From Schistocerca nitens (Eukaryota > Arthropoda > Insecta > Orthoptera > Acrididae), in contig NC_064617.1 of assembly GCF_023898315.1 (NCBI RefSeq), positions 716,489,202 through 716,553,201 of the forward strand: a DNA stretch of 64,000 nucleotides, written 5' to 3'. Position numbers and translations under genes: made by a program. The notes under the pieces are model-generated. The model did no database searches and had not been told where the DNA came from. It was given only the letters and a program-made list of their open reading frames with translations. This document shows positions 55,434 to 61,574 of this stretch, piece after piece. Positions within the stretch are counted from its first letter, which is position 1. Every line of letters starts with the position of its first letter.

Positions 55434-55839
55434 CTAGATTAGATTAGATTAGTACTTGTACCATAGATCATGAATACGACACTTTGTAATGATGTGGAAC
55501 ATGTCAGGTTAATAAAAGGTGTCTATACAAGATATTACATTAGAGAAAATATTAAATCACACTAATTTTTTTTTCTTTTTTTTCCATCTAATGAGTAGAA
55601 GGAGTTGCCATTAAGAAATTCTTTTAATTTCCTGTTAAATGTTATATGGCTATCTGTAAGACTTGTGATGCTATTAGGTAAGTGACCAAAGACTTTTGTG
55701 GCAGCATAATTTACCCCCTTCTGAGCCAAAGTTAGATTTAACCTTGAGTAGTGAAGATCATCCTTACTCCTAGTGTTGTAGCCATGTACACTGCTGTTAC
55801 TTTTGAATTCGTTCGGATTGTTAATAACAAATTTCATAA
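55434..55839 (-). pseudogene. Non-LTR 3' end with (TAATC)n tail
   Basis: The minus-strand frame 55837-55562 (91 codons) reads SSVHGYNTRSKDDLHYSRLN, AQKGVNYAATKVFGHLP and FLNGNSFYSLDGKKRKKN, a typical C-terminal tail of jockey-like RT proteins. The 3' UTR ends in a (TAATC)n tail (GATTA repeats at 55437-55453). The PLE pLTR begins at about 55840. Confidence 0.85.
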
Positions 55840-55895
55840 TTCATCAGGAAAGAGGGAAGGAGAGGGAACGACGTTTCCCTCTCCTTCCCTCTTTC

Positions 55896-55922
55896 CTGAT
55901 GAGGCAACAGTTTGTTGCGAAA
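55896..55922 (+). ncRNA. Hammerhead-like core, pLTR at 55874
   Basis: Intact CTGATGA, stem and GAAA strands. The upstream partner is truncated, since this pLTR fragment starts only 22 bp before the core. Confidence 0.35.
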
Positions 55923-55983
55923 GCTTGTATTTTGTGTGTATGTTTGTGTTTGTTTGTGTGTCTATCGACGTGCCAGCGCTTTC

Positions 55984-55985
<2 letters not shown>

Positions 55986-56072
<87 letters not shown>
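55986..56072. repeat. (TA)n array within PLE cluster
   Basis: 87 bp of TA, the longest in the window, between plus and minus pLTRs. Confidence 0.97.
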
Positions 56073-56074
<2 letters not shown>

Positions 56075-56164
56075 AAAAAGAAAGATGATGAGACTTACCA
56101 AACAAAAGCGCTGGCAGGTCGATAGACACACAAACAAACACAAATATACACACAAAATTCAAGC

Positions 56165-56191
56165 TTTCGCAACAAACTGTTGCCTCATCAG
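56165..56191 (-). ncRNA. Hammerhead-like core, minus pLTR at 56073
   Basis: All core positions intact. It faces the core at 56536 across the palindrome centre. Confidence 0.4.
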
Positions 56192-56535
56192 GAAAGAGGG
56201 AAGGAGAGGGAAAGACGAAAGGATGTGGGTTTTAAGGGAGAGGGTAAGGAGTCATTCCAATCCCGGGAGCGGAAAGACTTACCTTAGGGGGAAAAAAGGA
56301 CAGGTATACACTCGCACACATACACATATCCATCCACACATACAGACACAAGCAGACATATTTAAATATGTCTGCTTGTGTCTGTATGTGTGGATGGATA
56401 TGTGTATGTGTGCGAGTGTATACCTGTCCTTTTTTCCCCCTAAGGTAAGTCTTTCCGCTCCCGGGATTGGAATGACTCCTTACCCTCTCCCTTAAAACCC
56501 ACATCCTTTCGTCTTTCCCTCTCCTTCCCTCTTTC

Positions 56536-56562
56536 CTGATGAGGCAACAGTTTGTTGCGAAA
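56536..56562 (+). ncRNA. Hammerhead-like core, plus pLTR at 56365
   Basis: Identical to the minus-strand core at 56165. Confidence 0.4.
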
Positions 56563-56687
56563 GCTTGAATTTTGTGTGTATATTTGTGTTTGTTTGTGTG
56601 TCTATCGACCTGCCAGCGCTTTTGTTTGGTAAGTCTCATCATCTTTCTTTTTGGATATATTTTTTCCACGTGGAGTGTTTCCCTCTG

Positions 56688-56688
<1 letters not shown>

Positions 56689-56754
<66 letters not shown>
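56689..56754. repeat. (TA)n array at PLE terminus
   Basis: 66 bp of TA following the terminal TTTCCCTCTGTTAT. Confidence 0.97.
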
Positions 56755-56755
<1 letters not shown>

Positions 56756-56756
56756 C

Positions 56757-57077
56757 TGAAATAACAATACTAATAGTATGAATATAAACAATACATCATT
56801 TGTTTTTATTAAAAAATTCGTCTATGGAGTAGAAGGAGTTGGGCACCAGTAATTCTTTCAGGCTCCTTTTAAATTGATCTTTATTTGTAACTAAATTTTT
56901 TATGTTTGCTGGCAAATTATTGAAGATGAGTGTTCCTGAGTAGTGAACCCCTTTTTGAACTAAAGTAAGTGCTTTTAAGTCTTTGTGCAAATCATTTTTG
57001 TTCCTGGTATTGTATGTATGAACTGAGCTGTTTGTTGGAAAAAGAGATATATTATTTAGGACAAATTTCATTAAGGA

Positions 57078-57078
<1 letters not shown>
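56757..57078 (-). pseudogene. Non-LTR 3' end between two PLE insertions
   Basis: The minus-strand frame 57071-56796 (NSSVHTYNTRNKNDLHKDLK, VQKGVHYSGTLIFNNLP, LVPNSFYSIDEFFNKNK) is the same kind of RT C-terminus as 55562-55837, from a related but distinct family. It is bounded on both sides by (TA)n arrays of PLE clusters, so its own 3' tail is missing. Confidence 0.85.

Positions 57079-57157
<79 letters not shown>
57079..57157. repeat. (TA)n array at left edge of PLE cluster
   Basis: 79 bp of TA. Confidence 0.97.
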
Positions 57158-57159
<2 letters not shown>

Positions 57160-57445
57160 AAAAAGAAAGATGATGAGACTTACCAAACAAAAGCGCTGGC
57201 AGGTCGATAGACACAAAAACAAACACAAATATACACACAAAATTCAAGCTTTCGCAACGAACTGTTGCCTCATCAGGAAACAGGGAAGGAGAGGGAAAGA
57301 CGAAAGGATGTGGGTTTTAAGGGAGAGGGTAAGGAGTCATTCCAATCCCGGGAGCGGAAAGACTTACCTTAGGGGGGAAAAAAGGACGGGTATACACTCG
57401 CACACACACACATATCCATCCACACATATACAGACACAAGCAGTA
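57158..57445 (-). repeat. PLE pLTR (canonical, minus orientation)
   Basis: Close to the canonical terminal repeat (compare 56073-56364), ending CAGACACAAGCAG at the boundary with the next pLTR. It carries an intact hammerhead-like core at 57250-57276, with one loop-side change (GAAC for AAAC). Confidence 0.9.
57250..57276 (-). ncRNA. Hammerhead-like core, pLTR at 57158
   Basis: CTGATGA and GAAA intact. The loop differs by one base from the other copies, as does its mirror at 60685. Confidence 0.4.
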
Positions 57446-57747
57446 ATAGAGGGAAACATTCCACGTGGGAAAAATATATCTAAAAACACAGATGATGTGA
57501 CTTACTGAACGAAAGTGCTGGCAGGTCGATAGACACACAAACAAACACAAACACACACACAAAATTCAAGCCTTCGCAACAAACTGCCGCCCCACCAGGA
57601 AAGAGGGAAGGAGAGGGAAAGACGAAAGGATGTGGGTTTTAAGGAGAGGGTAAGGAGTCATTCCAATCCCAGGAGCGGAAAGACTCACCTTAAGGGGAAA
57701 AAAGGACGGGCATACACTCGCACGAACACACACATCCATCCACACAT
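57446..57747 (-). repeat. PLE pLTR, partly T-to-C changed (minus orientation)
   Basis: Begins with the terminus TAATAGAGGGAAACATTCCA and the CTGAACGAAAGTGCTGG variant of the inner edge. Compared with canonical copies it has about nine T-to-C changes on the plus strand, clustered at 57555-57600 and 57680-57715. The hammerhead-like core is altered (CTGATGA complement reads CCACCAG). One G-to-A and one single-base deletion are shared with the mirror copy at 60204-60478. Confidence 0.85.
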
Positions 57748-58033
57748 ATATGCTTATGTCTGTGTATGTACGGATGGACACGTGTGCGTGCGCGAGCGTA
57801 CACCCGTCCCTTTTTCCTTTTTTCCCCCCAAGGCAAGTCCCCCCGCTCCCGGGACCGGAACGACTCCCCACCCTCTCCCCCAAAACCCACATCCCCCCGT
57901 CCCTCCCCCTCCCTCACTCCCCCCCGACGAGGCAACAGTCTGCCGCGAAAGCCCGAATTCCGTGTGCACGCCTGCGTTCGTCCGTATGTCCATCGACCCG
58001 CCAGCACCCTCGTTCAGTAAGTCACATCATCTG

Positions 58034-58038
<5 letters not shown>
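57748..58038 (+). repeat. PLE pLTR with heavy T-to-C hypermutation (plus orientation)
   Basis: Aligned by eye to 56365-56640 or 60479-60790, it has roughly forty T-to-C changes on the plus strand and only a few other differences. For example, AAGTCTTTCC reads AAGTCCCCCC, GGGATTGGAATGAC reads GGGACCGGAACGAC, and CTGATGAGG reads CCGACGAGG. No comparable set of A-to-G, C-to-T or G-to-A changes is seen. The hammerhead-like core is destroyed. It pairs as an inverted repeat with 58067-58330. Confidence 0.92.

Positions 58039-58065
<27 letters not shown>
58039..58065. repeat. Short (TA)n array between the two hypermutated pLTRs
   Basis: 27 bp of TA forming the loop of the inverted pair 57748-58038 / 58067-58330. 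Confidence 0.97.
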
Positions 58066-60153
58066 CTAAAAAGAAAGATGATGAGACTTACCAAACAAAA
58101 GCGCTGGCAGGTCGACAGACACACAAACAAACACAAACACACACACAAAACCCAAGCCCTCGCAACAAACTGCCGCCCCACCAGGAAAGAGGGAAGGAGA
58201 GGGAAAGACGAAAGGATGCGGGCCTCAAGGGAGAGGGCAAGGAGCCACTCCAATCCCGGGAGCGGAAAGACCCACCCTAGGGGGAAAAAAGGACAGGTAT
58301 ACACCCGCACACACACACACATCCATCCACACACACAGACACAAGCAGACATATTTAAAGACAAAGAGTTTGGGCAGAGATGTCAGTCGAGGTGGAAGAG
58401 TAGAGGCAAAGAAGTTGTTGAGAGACAGGTGAGGTATGAGTGGCGGCAACTGGAAATTAGCGGAGATTGAGGCCTGGCGGATAACGAGAAGAGAGGATAT
58501 ACTGAAGGGCAAGTTCCCATCTCCGGAGTTCGGATAGGTTGGTGTTGGTGGGAAGTATCCAGATAACCCGGACGGTGTAACACTGTGCCAAGATGTGCTG
58601 GCTGTGCACCAAGGCATGTTTAGCCACAGGGTGATCCTCATTACCAACAAACACTGTCTGCCTGTGTCCATTCATGCGAATGGACAGTTTGTTGCTGGTC
58701 ATTCCCACATAGAATGCATCACAGTGTAGGCAGGTCAGTTGGTAAATCACGTGGGTGCTTTCACACGTGGCTCTGCCTTTGATCGTGTACACCTTCCGGG
58801 TTACAGGACTGGAGTAGGTGGTGGTGGGAGGGTGCATGGGACAGGTTTTGCACCGGGGGCGGTTACAAGGATAGGAGCCAGAGGGTAGGGAAGGTGGTTT
58901 GGGGATTTCATAGGGATGAACTAACAGGTTACGAAGGTTAGGTGGACGGCGGAAAGACACTCTTGGCGGAGTGGGGAGGATTTCATGAAGGATGGATCTC
59001 ATTTCAGGGCAGGATTTGAGGAAGTCGTATCCCTGCTGGAGAGCCACATTCAGAGTCTGGTCCAGTCCCGGAAAGTATCCTGTCACAAGTGGGGCACTTT
59101 TGTGGTTCTTCTGTGGGGGATTCTGGGTTTGAGGGGATGAGGAAGTGGCTCTGGTTATTTGCTTCTGTACCAGGCCGGGAGGGTAGTTGCGGGATGCGAA
59201 AGCTGTTGTCAGGTTGTTGGTGTAATGTTTCAGGGATTCCGGACTGGAGCAGATTCGTTTGCCACGAAGACCTAGGCTGTAGGGAAGGGACCGTTTGATG
59301 TGGAATGGGTGGCAGCTGTCATAATGGAGGTACTGTTGCTTGTTGGTGGGTTTGATGTGGACGGACGTGTGAAGTTGGCCATTGGACAGGTGGAGGTCAA
59401 CGTCAAGGAAAGTGGCATGGGATTTGGAGTAGGACCAGGTGAATCTGATGGAACCAAAGGAGTTGAGGTTGGAGAGGAAATTCTGGAGTTCTTCTTCACT
59501 GTGAGTCCAGATCATGAAGATGTCATCAATAAATCTGTACCAAACTTTGGGTTGGCAGACCTGGGTAACCAAGAAGGCTTCCTCTAAGCGACCCATGAAT
59601 AGGTTGGCGTACGAGGGGGCCATCCTGGTACCCATGGCTGTTCCCTTTAATTGTTGGTATGTCTGGCCTTCAAAAGTGAAGAAGTTGTGGGTCAGGATGA
59701 AGCTGGCTAAGGTAATGAGGAAAGAGGTTTTAGGTAGGGTGGCAGGTGATCGGCGTGAAAGGAAATGCTCCATCGCAGCGAGGCCCTGGACGTGCGGAAT
59801 ATTTGTGTATAAGGAAGTGGCATCAATGGTTACAAGGATGGTTTCCGGGGGTAACAGATTGGGTAAGGATTCCAGGCGTTCAAGGAAGTGGTTGGTGTCT
59901 TTGATGAAGGATGGGAGACTGCATGTAATGGGTTGAAGGTGTTGATCTACGTAGGCAGAGATACGTTCTGTGGGGGCTTGGTAACCAGCTACAATGGGGC
60001 GGCCGGGATGATTGGGTTTGTGGATTTTAGGAAGAAGGTAGAAGGTTGGGGTGCGGGGTGTCGGTGGGGTCAGGAGGTTGATGGAGTCAGGTGAAAGGTT
60101 TTGCAGGGGGCCTAAGGTTCTGAGGATTCCTTGAAGCTCCGCCTGGACATCGG
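58066..60153 (-). mobile_element. PLE body copy (minus strand) with hypermutated pLTR
   Basis: pLTR 58066-58330 (T-to-C changed throughout, about twenty sites and no other class that I see), then a canonical 3' UTR and the coding region up to 60153. The coding part matches 62700-64000 (complement) and the palindrome arms almost exactly. The change from hypermutated to canonical sequence is sharp, at about 58310-58340. The copy is 5'-truncated at CCGATGTCCAGGC (60153), where inverted pLTR sequence is attached. Confidence 0.92.
58457..60153 (-). CDS. PLE reverse transcriptase with GIY-YIG endonuclease (5'-truncated)
   Basis: The open frame spans 60211-58457 (584 codons). The first ~19 codons, 60211-60154, are attached pLTR sequence, so PLE protein starts at about DVQAELQGILRTLG. 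RT: TFYLLPKIHKPNHPGRPIVA (~56), TIDATSLYTNIPH (motif A), KGTAMGTRMAPSYANLFMG (motif B), RFIDDIFMIWT (motif C Asp-Asp), TFLDVDLHL, and the thumb with HYDSCHPFHIKRS. Linker: PCNRPRCKTCPMH (448-460, Cys/His zinc-type motif). GIY-YIG: VIYQLTC (488) and FYVGMTSNKLSIRMNGH. PLEs prime reverse transcription at nicked DNA or chromosome ends. The missing N-terminus (compare 61575-62710) makes this copy incomplete. Confidence 0.93.
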
Positions 60154-60478
60154 ACGGGTGTACGCTCGCGCACGCACACGTGTCCATCCGTACATACACA
60201 GACATAAGCATATATGTGTGGATGGATGTGTGTGTTCGTGCGAGTGTGTGCCCGTCCTTTTTTCCCCTTAGGGTGAGTCTTTCCGCTCCTGGGATTGGAA
60301 TGGCTCCTTACCCTCTCCTTAAAACCCACATCCTTTCGTCTTTCCCTCTCCTTCCCTCTTTCCTGGTGGGGCGGCAGTTTGTTGCGAAGGCTTGAATTTT
60401 GTGTGTGTGTTTGTGTTTGTTTGTGTGTCTATCGACCTGCCAGCACTTTCGTTCAGTAAGTCACATCATCTGTGTTTT
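60154..60478 (+). repeat. Inverted copy of the 57446-57806 pLTR junction
   Basis: 60154-60203 is the complement of the hypermutated stretch at about 57757-57806. 60204-60478 is the complement of the partly changed pLTR 57446-57747, so its changes appear here as A-to-G (GGTGAGTC, AATGGCTCC, CTGGTGGGGCGGCAG). It shares the rare G-to-A and deletion with its mirror and has a few extra changes of the same class. The hammerhead-like core is lost. Confidence 0.9.
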
Positions 60479-60845
60479 TAGATATATTTTTCCCACGTGG
60501 AATGTTTCCCTCTATTACTGCTTGTGTCTGTATATGTGTGGATGGATATGTGTGTGTGTGCGAGTGTATACCCGTCCTTTTTTCCCCCCTAAGGTAAGTC
60601 TTTCCGCTCCCGGGATTGGAATGACTCCTTACCCTCTCCCTTAAAACCCACATCCTTTCGTCTTTCCCTCTCCTTCCCTGTTTCCTGATGAGGCAACAGT
60701 TCGTTGCGAAAGCTTGAATTTTGTGTGTATATTTGTGTTTGTTTGTGTGTCTATCGACCTGCCAGCGCTTTTGTTTGGTAAGTCTCATCATCTTTCTTTT
60801 TAGATATATTTTTTCCACGTGAAATGTTTCCCTCTGTTATATTCA
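60479..60845 (+). repeat. PLE pLTR (canonical, plus orientation)
   Basis: Mirror of 57158-57445, sharing its one-base variant in the core loop. It starts after the terminus TTTCCCTCTATTA (60505-60520) and ends TTCCACGTGAAATGTTTCCC then TCTGTTATATT. Here no long (TA)n follows, and PLE 5' sequence begins. Confidence 0.88.
60685..60711 (+). ncRNA. Hammerhead-like core, pLTR upstream of the PLE running off the window
   Basis: Intact CTGATGA and GAAA, with TTCGTTGC on the 3' side of the loop (one base different from other copies). This pLTR is in the sense orientation directly upstream of the open frame at 61575. Confidence 0.4.
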
Positions 60846-61574
60846 TATCATTAATTTGAACCCAACAATGACGTTTGTTATTGTCACTGTTACATTTCGA
60901 AGTCTTTTCTGTCGTCTTATTTCCTCCTTCTGTTTTTGCCAGTAGTTTCCCTTTGTATTCACCTTCTCCTTTTTACCGTAATCCACTATACAATTTTATC
61001 CCGCCGATATATACTCAACAATACGTAATAATACGTAACCCACTTCCAAACCATAACCAAAAATTTTTTTCTTCCGCTACTGCTATAAAATCCACCGTTT
61101 CTAGTTCACAAACAGTTCCTTTCAGCTATTAAACAACCTTTTCGGCTAGTTTTAATAACTTTTGCTTTATTTCGATTTCCGTTTTTTCACATCACCGATC
61201 ATTTTTAGCCGCTTCCCACAGGTTTTAACGTTATTATTTCTCCACCAGACAATTGTTAGCCTCATTTCCATAATCTGCCACCACCATACCACTACTTTTA
61301 ATACATCCTCACGTAGTTTTTTCGAAATTTTCCCGAATTTCTCCACCCTTTAACGTGTTTTGGCGGCAACACAACCACCTAACCTTTATGCACATCGTTT
61401 TCTACCTACACTATTTCACCACAGGATCAACATAACCCAGCTCCAACCAACCCCTTTTCGCCTCTTTTCACACCAGATCTCCATTTGCTTTCTACTTCAC
61501 CTTTATCTCTCCCCACATATTTTTATATTCATTTTCATTTCAGCCTCACGTTACACTTTCGACCTTCTAGTACC
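60846..61574 (+). promoter_or_regulatory. PLE 5' leader
   Basis: AT-rich at first, then C/T-rich (TTTTTCTTCCGCTACTGC, CCACCACCATACCAC), with stops in all frames by eye up to about 61430. It lies between the sense pLTR and the long open frame. It is the expected position of the internal promoter and leader in PLEs. No TATA or other specific element is evident to me. Confidence 0.5.

Larger units (their letters stand above)
55840..56756. mobile_element. PLE pLTR cluster (inverted repeats, no coding sequence)
   Basis: Order: a 30-bp minus-oriented pLTR fragment (55840-55868) facing a plus-oriented one (55874-55985), then (TA)n 55986-56072. Next is a minus pLTR 56073-56364, joined at a perfect palindromic centre (ATATTTAAATAT, around 56364) to a plus pLTR 56365-56688, then (TA)n 56689-56754. 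The ~300-bp arms are nearly identical. No RT or endonuclease sequence is included, so this is a pLTR-only insertion product. Confidence 0.9.

Noticed and set aside
57754-58280. Arg/His/Ser-rich frames in the hypermutated pLTR region (57632-58069, 57750-58280, 57690-58007)
   Set aside because: They arise because the T-to-C changes removed stop codons and because of TA and CA repeats. They do not represent proteins.
57748-58330. Explanation of the T-to-C cluster by CpG decay or APOBEC-like DNA editing
   Set aside because: CpG decay and cytidine deamination remove C. Here T became C on one strand in both arms, the opposite direction.
58225-58671. Additional frames antisense or overlapping the PLE (for example 58225-58671, 59089-59298, 62769-62975, 62927-63349, 63276-63563)
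   Set aside because: They are shadows of the PLE coding frame on the other strand or in another frame, repeated wherever the PLE is present.
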